Shown: one piece after another, positions 53,846 to 62,580 of the stretch | Position numbering within the stretch: the first letter of the stretch is position 1 | Layout: each line of letters opens with the position of its first letter | NCBI GenBank assembly: GCA_030606485.1 | Contig: JAUWGH010000005.1 | Coordinates: 136,129 to 200,128 of the forward strand | Reading direction: 5' to 3' | From: Promethearchaeota archaeon | GTDB lineage: Archaea; Asgardarchaeota; Lokiarchaeia; Sigyniarchaeales; SOKP01 | DNA length: 64,000 nt | The notes under the pieces: generated by a model | Told to the model about the DNA's origin: nothing | The model's database searches: none | The model's input: the letters and a program-made list of their open reading frames with translations, nothing else | Translations under genes and position numbers: made by a program

Positions 53846-54643
53846 ATGTTTAAAATAAAATTAGAAAATAGTAAAATTTTAAGAGGAATTATAGAAGCTT
53901 TAGCATCAATTATAGACGAAACTGAATTTATAATTACTACTAAGGAATTATCAATTAGAGCTATGGATCCATCTAGAATATGTCTTCTCCAATTGTCAAT
54001 GACTAAACAAGATTTCGATGAGTATGAATGCGATAAAGATACCAAAATTGGTCTAAATCTTGAAGATCTCGATAAAATATTAAAAAGAAGCTCTGCAGGT
54101 GATTCTGTTGAGTTAATTTTCGAACCTGATACTCAAAAATTAAAAATTAAAATGAAACAACGTGATAGCACAAAAGTTAGGACCTTTAGTCTTGCATTGT
54201 TAGATATAGAGATGGAAGATATCCCGATGGAAAATCTTTTAAAATTAGAATATAGTGCAGATTGGTCAATGAATCCTGCATTTTTTGTAGAAGCAATAAA
54301 AGATGCTGAAATTTATTCAGAAATTCTAACTATAAAAGCAGAGGAAGATAGAGGCTTATTATTTAGTTCTGTTGGACAAATTGGAGAAATGGAATATGAA
54401 TTAGCTCTCGATGATCTATTGGAAAAAAATATTAAGGCAATAAGTAAAGGTTCTTATTCACTTCAATTTTTAAAGAGCATTCTTAAAATTGAAAATATTA
54501 CTGAAAAATTAACGATTTCGTTGAAGGACGATCATCCATTAAAATTAATCTTTAATATTTTCGAAGGAGGTACAATTAGTTATTTTCTGGCACCGAGGGT
54601 AGAAGAAGTTGAATTTGAAGAAGAAGATTTAGAAGAATACTAA
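53846..54643 (+). CDS. pcn: PCNA sliding clamp
   Basis: A 265-residue processivity clamp that forms a trimer around DNA. Recognised from LEALASIIDETEF-like start (IIEALASIIDETEFIITTKE), IRAMDPSRICLLQLSM, and the end YFLAPRVEEVEFEEEDLEEY. It is a little longer than the usual 245-250, with an acidic tail. The interdomain connector (LALLDIEMEDIPMENLLKLE) is present. It leads a replication group: priL, priS and GINS follow on the same strand. Confidence 0.95.
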   Translation: MFKIKLENSKILRGIIEALASIIDETEFIITTKELSIRAMDPSRICLLQLSMTKQDFDEYECDKDTKIGLNLEDLDKILKRSSAGDSVELIFEPDTQKLKIKMKQRDSTKVRTFSLALLDIEMEDIPMENLLKLEYSADWSMNPAFFVEAIKDAEIYSEILTIKAEEDRGLLFSSVGQIGEMEYELALDDLLEKNIKAISKGSYSLQFLKSILKIENITEKLTISLKDDHPLKLIFNIFEGGTISYFLAPRVEEVEFEEEDLEEY

Positions 54644-54760
54644 AATTTAATCGTTGATTCATATCGTTTTTTTATTTATTACTAATTTCTCATTCTTACA
54701 AATTTTATTAATTTTTTTAGATAATTATTTATAATAAGAAAAAATCTGCGCACTATAATT

Positions 54761-56011
54761 ATGAGTTCTGATGAAAATATCTTAACATCGAAACCAGAAT
54801 TATTATATAGATTCCCATGGTTATCTTTTACTAAAATAAAATTCAAAGAGATTGGAAAAAAAAACCCCAATGAATTTGTTGAGTGGCTATACAAAAAGTA
54901 TTGGGATAAAAATAAAGTTGATATTGATAAGAAAATCGAATCAATTTTTGAAGATGCTATAAATAATTTAGAGATTATTCGAGATTTTAGCCCAAAAGAC
55001 GGAGAGTTGAACATTTACATTTATTGGATGTTAAAAATTATTTTATTCCTTCTAAATAATCAAAATATCACAAATAGAATTGCTAATCTATATTCAAAAA
55101 ATGCAAAAACACAGTTAGAACTACTTAGAGATGAAAAAATGGAATATCTTTACTGGATTTGTAGTGATTTGGGTCTCGATGTTCAATATTATGAATATCC
55201 AATTAAAATTACAGCTGTTGAAAAAACAAATCTAAGCGTGCATTTTATTGATTTCATAAAAATGGGAATCAATCTCAGGGATGATTATAGAAAACTTGTA
55301 AATAATTCACTTTCTCACGAATATGTATTCATTTCAAAGAATCGATTGATTAGACTTCTTCAAGAATATGTTAGAAATGAAATTTTAAAGTTTGAAAAGA
55401 CTAATAAATCTCAGGAAGTTCCAAAAGAAAGAACTGATTTAGAAGAAATCTTAACCAAAATAACCCCTTTTAAAATCACATTTGAAAAAATAAAAAATCT
55501 AATTAAAAGTAAAAAAATAGATTTAAGCAGTGATTATACCGAAACTATAAAATATAAAGAGGGAAAAGATTTATCTATTTTTTTTCCTCCATGTATAAAA
55601 TTTCTTTTATCAAAAGTGCAACAAAGTCAAAATTTAATTCACAATGAACGTCTATTTCTAGTGTTTTTTCTAAATTCTTTAAAATACCCTATAGACCAGA
55701 TAATAAATATTTTTAAAACATTACCGGATTTTGATGATAAAATTGCAAGATATCAAATTGAATTTGCTATTAAAAAGGGGTATTCACCCCATAGTTGTGC
55801 AAAATTAGAAACATTGGGGATTTGTCAAAAGGATAATAAAATCTTTGGGGATGAAATTTGTCGGGAAGGATTTTATTCAAGAAATCAAGAAAGAAACATA
55901 AAAATTACACATCCACTTTTCTTTATAAATGTTAAAGAATCAAGATATTATAAAGAATTGAAAAAACGAGACATTAATGGACAAAAAATAACAAGAATCG
56001 AAAAAAATTAA
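54761..56011 (+). CDS. priL: DNA primase large subunit
   Basis: A 416-residue partner of PriS that regulates primer synthesis. The C-terminal iron-sulfur domain is present: cysteines in PPCIKFLL, HSCAKLETLGIC and GDEICREGFYSRN are the four 4Fe-4S ligands. The N-terminal helical domain is ordinary. It ends 12 bp before priS. The length is normal for archaea. Confidence 0.9.
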   Translation: MSSDENILTSKPELLYRFPWLSFTKIKFKEIGKKNPNEFVEWLYKKYWDKNKVDIDKKIESIFEDAINNLEIIRDFSPKDGELNIYIYWMLKIILFLLNNQNITNRIANLYSKNAKTQLELLRDEKMEYLYWICSDLGLDVQYYEYPIKITAVEKTNLSVHFIDFIKMGINLRDDYRKLVNNSLSHEYVFISKNRLIRLLQEYVRNEILKFEKTNKSQEVPKERTDLEEILTKITPFKITFEKIKNLIKSKKIDLSSDYTETIKYKEGKDLSIFFPPCIKFLLSKVQQSQNLIHNERLFLVFFLNSLKYPIDQIINIFKTLPDFDDKIARYQIEFAIKKGYSPHSCAKLETLGICQKDNKIFGDEICREGFYSRNQERNIKITHPLFFINVKESRYYKELKKRDINGQKITRIEKN

Positions 56012-56023
56012 GGAATCTAAATA

Positions 56024-57283
56024 ATGGAAAGTATAAGGTTTGTAAAAAGATTATTTCAAGCATATTATAAAGATCAACAGAAATCTCTTCCATCAGTTAG
56101 TAATTTGCTGAAAAGAGAGTTTGCGTTTATACCATGGGAAAACAATATTATGATTAGACATTTAGGCTTTAAATCCTTAGATTTTTTAACAGATTACTTA
56201 ATTAATAATGTTCCAAAACATATGTATTCAAGCGCATCACTTTATGAGCTACCTGGTGCATCTAAAATGGATAATAAAAATTATCTTGGTTGTGATTTAA
56301 TCTTTGATATTGATGCTGATCATTTAGATACTACATGTAAAGAAAAACATGATTTTTGGGAATGTAAATCTTGCAAACAAAGTGGAACTGGCTTATCACC
56401 CAAATTCTGCCCCAACTCTGATTGTAAATCAACAAAATTTAAAAAAATAACTTGGATTTGTGAAGAATGCCTAGAGAAGGCAAAAAAAGAGATATTTAAG
56501 TTGATTAATGAATTTTTAGAACCAGATTTCGGAATTAATAAAGATAGTTGTTTTGTTTTTTTTTCTGGACATAGAGGTTATCACCTTCATATAGAAAATG
56601 AGAAATTAAGGAAATTATCAAGTCATGAACGAAGAGAAATAGTTGATTATATTACTGGGAACAATATTTCATTAAGTGTTTTTGGACTAAGGAAATCGGA
56701 TAGGGGGATAAGTTACTTTAATCAATATAAATTGGGTTGGCCAAGAAAAATAATGTTAAAATTGAAAAATATTCTTTCTATTGAAAATGAAGTTGAATTA
56801 AGGAATAGATTAAATCTTTATCCCCTCTCTAAAAAACAAAAAAATACTTTAATTAAGGAAAGGAAAGATATTATTGATAATATCGTAAAAAAACAAAGAG
56901 ATAATTGGATTTTACTCGGTTTTGGAATAATCACATGGGAAAATTTATTATTGAGTTTAGCCAAAAATATTGGTGCAGATATTGATATTCCTGTAACCAT
57001 TGATATTCATAGATTAATAAGATATCCTGGTTCTTTACATGGCAGTAGCGGCTTTAAAGTGGTTGGAATTGAGTATAAGAATTTAGAAAGTTTTGATCCA
57101 TTTTCAGATCCAGTAATTTTTTCAAAAAAAAATTTCCTTAAACTGGAAATTATCGTTCCAGAAGTACCTAAAACCCGTGTAAGAGAAATCACTTGGGGTC
57201 CGTTTAAAATGGGAGAAGTCTTAGATCTTCCACACGATATTGGAATCTTTCTTTTATGTAAAAATGTGGCTACTCTTAAATAA
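56024..57283 (+). CDS. priS: DNA primase small (catalytic) subunit
   Basis: A 419-residue archaeo-eukaryotic primase. Metal ligands D95 and D97 lie in DLIFDIDADHLD; a zinc-binding module with several Cys (CKSCKQ, CPNSDC, CEEC) follows; FFSGHRGYHLHIEN and IDIHRLIRYPGSLHGSSG contain the remaining catalytic His/Asp and the conserved SGS-type motif. It synthesises primers with PriL. Confidence 0.95.
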   Translation: MESIRFVKRLFQAYYKDQQKSLPSVSNLLKREFAFIPWENNIMIRHLGFKSLDFLTDYLINNVPKHMYSSASLYELPGASKMDNKNYLGCDLIFDIDADHLDTTCKEKHDFWECKSCKQSGTGLSPKFCPNSDCKSTKFKKITWICEECLEKAKKEIFKLINEFLEPDFGINKDSCFVFFSGHRGYHLHIENEKLRKLSSHERREIVDYITGNNISLSVFGLRKSDRGISYFNQYKLGWPRKIMLKLKNILSIENEVELRNRLNLYPLSKKQKNTLIKERKDIIDNIVKKQRDNWILLGFGIITWENLLLSLAKNIGADIDIPVTIDIHRLIRYPGSLHGSSGFKVVGIEYKNLESFDPFSDPVIFSKKNFLKLEIIVPEVPKTRVREITWGPFKMGEVLDLPHDIGIFLLCKNVATLK

Positions 57284-57375
57284 AATTTAATTATTTAATA
57301 GTGATTTTAAATTTATTTAAATAATAACACATTTAAAATAATTGAATCGGTACTAAAAGATATAATCAAGAAATA

Positions 57376-58044
57376 ATGAATTCACAAAAAATATATAATA
57401 AATTGTATCAACAATGGACTAATGAAATAAATAATAAAGAGATAACTTCTCTTACTAATGAATCTTTTAAGGAATATTTAAAATTATATGCACTCGATTC
57501 GGCTTCAGATGGAAAACTAAATAATTCAGATATGCAAGTTATAAAAGAATCTTTAATTGATTCTTTAATAAAAAATATTAAATTTCTATTAGATGATTTA
57601 TTAAAAGTTAGAAAACGCAAAATAATTGATAAATCACTTAATTTATTAGAAATTGATAGAAATAAATTATTAGAACATGAACAAATGTTCTATGATAATC
57701 TCATTGCTTCTTTTAAAGGATTTAAAAATTTGGAATCTCTAACATTATCTGATATCGAACGTTCTTTAAAGAAGAAAGAATTAACTCCAATTGAAAAGAA
57801 GGTTTCAGAAATTCCAAATATACCTTCACAAAAAGATGAAATGGCTGTGAGTCCAACAAGATCTGCATCTTTAAATGGAATTGAATATTTAAATGTAAGA
57901 TTCATGATGGATTGTCCTGCATTAGTAGGAATTGATCTTGTAAATTACGGTCCTTTTTTAAAGGAAGATGTCTGTATGGTACCTTTTGAAAATGCGAAAA
58001 TTCTTATTGAAGAAAAGATAGTAGAAAAAATTAGGCCAAAATAA
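57376..58044 (+). CDS. GINS complex subunit (Gins51 type)
   Basis: A 222-residue component of the replicative CMG-like helicase. The helical A domain comes first (about 1-130), then the small beta B domain at the C-terminus: LNVRFMMDCPALVGIDLVNY and GPFLKEDVCMVPFENAKILI. A-then-B order identifies Gins51/Sld5-Psf1 type. It closes the pcn-priL-priS-GINS array, a known archaeal association. Gins23 is not here. Confidence 0.9.
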   Translation: MNSQKIYNKLYQQWTNEINNKEITSLTNESFKEYLKLYALDSASDGKLNNSDMQVIKESLIDSLIKNIKFLLDDLLKVRKRKIIDKSLNLLEIDRNKLLEHEQMFYDNLIASFKGFKNLESLTLSDIERSLKKKELTPIEKKVSEIPNIPSQKDEMAVSPTRSASLNGIEYLNVRFMMDCPALVGIDLVNYGPFLKEDVCMVPFENAKILIEEKIVEKIRPK

Positions 58045-58061
58045 ATTATTGTTGAAGAATT

Positions 58062-58268
58062 TTAATCATTATTATTAGAGGTTCTATCAAAACGCTTGTT
58101 AAATTCCTCTTTGAAATATTCTTTTCTATATCTTCCAAATTTATCAATTAATGAAAACTTAGGAGGTTTGGGATTCTTTAAATTCCCTCCACAAATTTTG
58201 CATTTCATTTCTTTGTTTGGTAATGAATATTCTCCACAATTAGCACATTTAAAAAGTAATTTCGTCAT
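58062..58268 (-). CDS. nop10: Nop10 (H/ACA RNP protein)
   Basis: A 68-residue RNA-guided pseudouridylation protein. Zinc ligands C8, C11, C23 and C26 (archaeal type) are followed by the linker NPKPPKFSLIDKFGRYRKEY, which is diagnostic. It lies 30 bp after aIF2-alpha on the same strand, the normal archaeal pairing. Confidence 0.93.
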   Translation of the reverse strand: MTKLLFKCANCGEYSLPNKEMKCKICGGNLKNPKPPKFSLIDKFGRYRKEYFKEEFNKRFDRTSNNND

Positions 58269-58298
58269 AATTCTTTAAAAACCAAATAAATTCATTAT

Positions 58299-59117
58299 TT
58301 ATTTATCTCGAATGAATTCAAAAGTCCCGCCAACATTAATCATCTCATCTTCAATTGTTTTTAGAACACTAGCTAGTACTGATTCTGCTTCTTGATAATT
58401 TTTTTCAATCACTTCTAAACGATAATTAGAGGCAGCAACATAACGAATATCAACTCTCTGTGTTTCTTTTGGGCTTTTAATCACTTTTATTCCGGTATTT
58501 ATTGCGTTTTTTATAATGTTAATTCCATTTGGAGCAGTGGAAGTCAATGACAATTTACCGCTAATTGAAACTGTACTTACAATAACATTCTCTTCGATAA
58601 TTTTTACGAATTTTTTAGCAATTTCTGAGTCAATATCTAAATTTTGAATTGCTTGAATACCACTTTCTTTAATATCTTCAAGTGTTTTTTGATATGATTC
58701 ATAAGAATCTAATATCGGAAATCCAATCGTTTCATACAGCTCATTTATTGATTTACCAGTTTCATCTGCTAAAAATGTTAATAAATTTTCAAATTTAAAA
58801 GCATATTTCCATTCTTTCATTCTTAATTGCTTTTGTTGAGCCGTAACTCGCCGTAATGATAAATCCACATGACCTTTAAAATTATCTACTTTCAAAACTT
58901 TCAGTACTAAAATTTCGTTCATACGAACATAATTTCTTACATTTCTTATCCACCTAGATGATATCTCGGATATGTGAATCATCCCTCTTGCTAGATTTTC
59001 GTCTTCCCGACCTTCAAAATCTGATAGATCTACATAAATATAGCCCCTTTGAATATCCACAACCTTAGCAATAACAAAACTTCCTTCTTTTGGAAATTTT
59101 ATTTTTGATTTGACCAT
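58299..59117 (-). CDS. eif2a: Translation initiation factor aIF2, alpha subunit
   Basis: A 272-residue subunit of the initiator-tRNA-binding factor. The N-terminal S1 OB domain (about 10-88: GSFVIAKVVDIQRGYIYVDL, GMIHISEISSRWIRNVRNYV) is followed by a helical domain and the C-terminal alpha/beta domain. The loop serine phosphorylated in eukaryotes aligns near SRWIRNVRNYVR. It is upstream of nop10. rps27e and rpl44e, usually just before it, are 5 kb away. Confidence 0.95.
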   Translation of the reverse strand: MVKSKIKFPKEGSFVIAKVVDIQRGYIYVDLSDFEGREDENLARGMIHISEISSRWIRNVRNYVRMNEILVLKVLKVDNFKGHVDLSLRRVTAQQKQLRMKEWKYAFKFENLLTFLADETGKSINELYETIGFPILDSYESYQKTLEDIKESGIQAIQNLDIDSEIAKKFVKIIEENVIVSTVSISGKLSLTSTAPNGINIIKNAINTGIKVIKSPKETQRVDIRYVAASNYRLEVIEKNYQEAESVLASVLKTIEDEMINVGGTFEFIRDK

Positions 59118-59216
59118 AATTTAATGTAAGAAACAAATTTTTAAAATTCTTCTAAAAATAAAATTGTTTTTTACATTTTTTATTTAAATAATCCTATTCT
59201 ATTATGAATTTCAATT

Positions 59217-59462
59217 ATGATTATCGAATATTGTTTTTTATTTTTAGGTGTGTTAATAATATCCTTTTTGTTGTCCTTATTGACAATGCACTTAGAAAAT
59301 AAAAGTTCATTTTGGAAACATTTCCTTCGATCATGCTTCTTTATTGTGATTATTGTTCATGAGGTAAGTCACTACATTATTAGTTTCTTAACTCATACTA
59401 AGGTAAATTTTCACCACGCACTCAAAAGTAGAATTGAGAAGAGAATTGAGGTAAGAAAATAA
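59217..59462 (+). CDS. Short membrane protein with an HExxH motif
   Basis: An 81-residue protein of two hydrophobic helices and a basic tail. The second helix carries HEVSHYI, an HExxH zinc-protease-like motif inside a membrane segment (as in S2P/M50 enzymes). No second active-site motif is present, so the catalytic unit is incomplete unless it pairs with a partner. It overlaps the next gene by one base (TAATG), indicating translational coupling. Confidence 0.5.
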   Translation: MIIEYCFLFLGVLIISFLLSLLTMHLENKSSFWKHFLRSCFFIVIIVHEVSHYIISFLTHTKVNFHHALKSRIEKRIEVRK

Positions 59463-59809
59463 TGTTTAAATTAATAATATATGGGGTAATAATATTGATG
59501 GGTTTTATCTTTTTTCAGAAAGATCCCATAACTACGTCAATAATTGTTGGAATTATTTTAATAATTTATCTATATCCTAAATATCGAAAATATAAGAACT
59601 CCGACGGGGGAATTTTTAGTAAAGGAGAGGTTGGGGTATCGACAAACAATGATTTAGTAAAGTTTGTTCTTTTAATGTCTCTACTGAATCAGAATCAATC
59701 ACAACCTGTAAAACTTATTTTAAAACAAGATGTGATGAATTCTTTAAAAGAAAGAGATGAAGATTTGAAAGAAGAAAAAAGTCAAATTTTAAAATTATTT
59801 GATAAATAA
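59462..59809 (+). CDS. Membrane protein with a charged cytoplasmic tail
   Basis: A 115-residue protein with two hydrophobic helices (about 3-19 and 24-42) and a Lys/Glu-rich C-terminal helix (about 65-115). It starts with ATG overlapping the stop of the HExxH protein gene, and its own end overlaps the TTG start of the ATPase gene. Operon position is firm; function unknown. Confidence 0.5.
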   Translation: MFKLIIYGVIILMGFIFFQKDPITTSIIVGIILIIYLYPKYRKYKNSDGGIFSKGEVGVSTNNDLVKFVLLMSLLNQNQSQPVKLILKQDVMNSLKERDEDLKEEKSQILKLFDK

Positions 59810-60566
59810 GGTAAAAAAACTGATAAAAAATAATAATACAAAATTCTCCGATTTTATTCCAAATAAAAATGAGTTTTGTAATGGATTTATTGCCTTAATT
59901 TATAATCTCCTAAGTAATAATTCCAGAATAATTCAAGTATCTGGGAAATCGGGTTCAGGTAAATCAACATTTGTTCAATATCTAGTCGGACATCTGATTT
60001 CAAATAAGAAAAATTTATTGTCTGCTTTATGGATAAATACCGGTTCGCCATTTTCAGATAAAAGATTAGAACATAACTTTAATGAAGCTCCAGAACAGTT
60101 AGAATATATTAAGAATAATATTTTTTTAACTAATATTTCTTCATATTTTAAACAGCAAAATTTAATAAATGAGTTAAGCTCATTAAAAGATTTTATTCCC
60201 ATAAATACAAAATTATTAATATTTGATTCAATTTCTTACAATTTTCGCCTTAAACTGATGAAGTTTAATGAGATTGATATTAAAATCAAGCTAATAAATT
60301 CATTCTTTATTGAGCAAATATATCCGTTACAAATGTTTGCTTCACTTAATAGAGTAAATTTGATTTTCATTCATGAAGTTTCATATAAACCAAAATTGAA
60401 TAAAAATGTAAAATTTTTACATAAAATGTTTGATAGGATTGACTCAATAATGATTAAGTTGGAAATAAATGAGAAACGAGAAAAATTTCTAAACTTAAAA
60501 TATCACAATATTGAGTTCGATTCAAAATATAAGTTGTCAAATAATGGATTTAAATTTATAATTTAA
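59799..60566 (+). CDS. RecA-fold ATPase (RadB/RecA-paralogue like)
   Basis: A 255-residue P-loop ATPase. Walker A is GKSGSGKST (residues 49-57) and Walker B is KLLIFDSIS (about 138-146). The general order fits RecA-like paralogues (RadB, KaiC-like), with a final beta-rich part and no helix-hairpin-helix. The TTG start overlaps the previous gene. The tight operon with two membrane proteins and a possible nucleic-acid-binding protein is unlike a usual radB locus. Target unknown. Confidence 0.7.
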   Translation: MINKVKKLIKNNNTKFSDFIPNKNEFCNGFIALIYNLLSNNSRIIQVSGKSGSGKSTFVQYLVGHLISNKKNLLSALWINTGSPFSDKRLEHNFNEAPEQLEYIKNNIFLTNISSYFKQQNLINELSSLKDFIPINTKLLIFDSISYNFRLKLMKFNEIDIKIKLINSFFIEQIYPLQMFASLNRVNLIFIHEVSYKPKLNKNVKFLHKMFDRIDSIMIKLEINEKREKFLNLKYHNIEFDSKYKLSNNGFKFII

Positions 60567-60587
60567 AATCAAAATGGATGTTAAGAT

Positions 60588-61025
60588 ATGACAGATAAGC
60601 ATAGTCAAAGTTTTTTTGGTCAGAAAGTGGGAATTATTGTAAAAAGTAATAAAAAAAATGACCCATTTATATATTTTCATTGTATAAGAAAAAAGGAGAA
60701 TGGAGTTTGGGAAAAACCTTCACTTAATGAAGGAAAAATAGTGAAATTAAATATGGGTGAAATTATTGAGATGTTATTTGTTCTCTCTCAAAAAAAAAGA
60801 GAGTGGAGCACGATTCATACATTTAATAATGTAACTACAAGAATTTCGATAAAAGAACATGAAACAGATCAAGCTTTTTGGATAAATATTGGAAATTATA
60901 ATAGATTATTGAAATTTCCACAGTCAGAGTTATTAAAACGTTTGTTCGAACATATACTACAGGAAAAAATTGAATTTGCTACAACCACCTTGCCTAATTC
61001 CTCAATGATAAATGATTATCATTAA
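60588..61025 (+). CDS. Possible nucleic-acid-binding protein (PC4-like by eye)
   Basis: A 145-residue soluble protein. An N-terminal beta-rich part (FFGQKVGIIVKSNKKNDPFI, YFHCIRKKENGVWEKPSLNE) leads to KIVKLNMGEIIEMLFVLSQK, a strand-then-helix pattern that loosely recalls PC4/Sub1 or other ssDNA-binding folds. A second beta/alpha unit follows. It is 21 bp after the RecA-fold ATPase gene. The fold assignment is weak. Confidence 0.4.
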   Translation: MTDKHSQSFFGQKVGIIVKSNKKNDPFIYFHCIRKKENGVWEKPSLNEGKIVKLNMGEIIEMLFVLSQKKREWSTIHTFNNVTTRISIKEHETDQAFWINIGNYNRLLKFPQSELLKRLFEHILQEKIEFATTTLPNSSMINDYH

Positions 61026-61038
61026 CATTTATCCGCAC

Positions 61039-61047
61039 TTTTTTTTT
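61039..61047 (+). terminator. T9 tract ending the ATPase operon
   Basis: Nine thymines lie 14 bp after the stop of the preceding gene and just before a TATA box for the next. This separates the operon at 59217-61025 from the zinc-ribbon gene. Confidence 0.5.
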
Positions 61048-61048
61048 A

Positions 61049-61056
61049 TTTAAATA
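61049..61056 (+). promoter_or_regulatory. TATA box of the zinc-ribbon gene
   Basis: TTTAAATA centred about 28 bp before the ATG at 61081, a spacing that predicts a leaderless transcript. Confidence 0.45.
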
Positions 61057-61080
61057 TTTTGAATTTAGCCTTTCATTGTT

Positions 61081-61407
61081 ATGAGAAAAATCATATTTAT
61101 TGGCGAATGCCCTAAATGCGGAGCAGATGAATTAAATCTCTATCAAACAAAAGCTTATAAGAGGTTTGTCAAGTGTGAATCTGAAACATGTAAATTTTCG
61201 TATGCTGTGCCTAAGGCAGGAAAGATTGAAAATACTACTTTATTATGTCCAAATACAAAAGTTCCAATCTTGCTTGTATTAAAAAAAGATAAAACTAGTT
61301 ATTTTTGGACTGATAGACCATGTTTTACTTGCATTGATTATACCCAATGTTCTGAAGTTAATTGTCTAATTAATGAGTTTAAAGAATTAAAGGTGAATGG
61401 GTATTAA
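61081..61407 (+). CDS. Topoisomerase-type zinc-ribbon protein
   Basis: A 108-residue stand-alone protein with at least two cysteine pairs in the style of topoisomerase I C-terminal zinc fingers: GECPKCGADELNLYQTKAYK with VKCESETCKFSYAVPKAGKI, and CFTCIDYTQCSEVNC. No topoisomerase catalytic domain. It likely binds DNA or RNA. It overlaps the start of the next gene by 11 bp. Confidence 0.6.
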   Translation: MRKIIFIGECPKCGADELNLYQTKAYKRFVKCESETCKFSYAVPKAGKIENTTLLCPNTKVPILLVLKKDKTSYFWTDRPCFTCIDYTQCSEVNCLINEFKELKVNGY

Positions 61408-62500
61408 GAGAATAATTAAATCCTTATTTCTGATTTTTTCTCTAATATCTTTAATTCTTATAAATTCAATCAATCTTAATATTTATAAAGTGATTGCTAA
61501 CGAATCAGATGAGTGGCCAAAGACTTACATTGATAAAGTATATAAATTTAATTTTCCAAAAACAACAAGAATATTCGAGTTAGCATTTAGAGAACACTAT
61601 TATTATATAATCGATTGTGAATTAGTAACGCCGAATGAGTGCAATATATCTCTAAATATGATAGATCCCGACGGTATTGAGTTTGAAATCTATAATGCTT
61701 CAATATCTTTTTATTTTGAAAATACGAAAAAATTTACTGTGCCTTTTGGAACAGCAAAAAATGGAACTTATGAATTGAAAATAACAGTTGAAACTGAATA
61801 TAATCTTAACTTACATATTGCAATAAATGAGGGGGATATGTGCATATATGATAAATTAGTAGATGATGTCTTTAATGATAATATCGCATATAAGGTTCAT
61901 TGTTTTAGTTCAGGAATTTATAATGAATTACAATTTTTGGCTAATTTAGAAAATGATACATGGTATCGAATAATTGCTGCAAGAGTTTCTCCGATTGCCT
62001 ATACATTACCAGCAACTCAAATGGTAAATTTAACTATTATTGATCCTGAGGCAGATCCTTATCTTATATTTGATAATACAACCTATCTCCCAGAAAAGCT
62101 TGAGTTTGCTGATGTTCTATTCGGAATTGCATTTCGTGGTTCTTATTTATTTAAATTTGGTATAGCTTCAGCATATCCCAAATATAATTTTGCATATCTA
62201 ATATATGAATTTGGAAAAATTGGACAAGGAATTAATGAAACTCAAGCCTACGAAATAAATAATCCAGTGAATGACTCTATTAATAATTATACTAGCAATT
62301 TTAACACAACATTTTATTACGAAATCCCTCAAGAAGGTTATTTTTTAATGATAGTCGTAAGTATTGTGGTTGTAATTGTAATAATTTTATCAATGCAAGC
62401 AAGGAAAATAAGAATTAAAGGATTGGAGCAAGGAAATAGGGAAAAACCAATAAATAAAAAAAAATATAAACCTAATCAAACATTAGAGAAACTAGAATAG
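61397..62500 (+). CDS. Exported membrane-anchored protein
   Basis: A 367-residue protein with a signal-like helix (about 8-28), a beta-rich extracellular part with two similar halves (ELAFREHYYYIIDCELVTPN and ELQFLANLENDTWYRIIAAR), and a C-terminal membrane helix (about 315-335) with a basic tail. It overlaps the zinc-ribbon gene by 11 bp. No catalytic motif. It ends just before the converging radA. Confidence 0.55.
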   Translation: MGIKRIIKSLFLIFSLISLILINSINLNIYKVIANESDEWPKTYIDKVYKFNFPKTTRIFELAFREHYYYIIDCELVTPNECNISLNMIDPDGIEFEIYNASISFYFENTKKFTVPFGTAKNGTYELKITVETEYNLNLHIAINEGDMCIYDKLVDDVFNDNIAYKVHCFSSGIYNELQFLANLENDTWYRIIAARVSPIAYTLPATQMVNLTIIDPEADPYLIFDNTTYLPEKLEFADVLFGIAFRGSYLFKFGIASAYPKYNFAYLIYEFGKIGQGINETQAYEINNPVNDSINNYTSNFNTTFYYEIPQEGYFLMIVVSIVVVIVIILSMQARKIRIKGLEQGNREKPINKKKYKPNQTLEKLE

Positions 62501-62580
62501 TACAGAAGTTTATTCTAACAATTCTTTTTTGATTTATTCATTAAATAAATAAAATTTATAAAAAAAAAGATTTATTTTTT

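Noticed and set aside
59217-59809. A single membrane protease split by a frameshift
   Set aside because: The TAATG overlap is a normal coupled start, the second frame has its own ATG and no protease second motif, so two genes are more likely.
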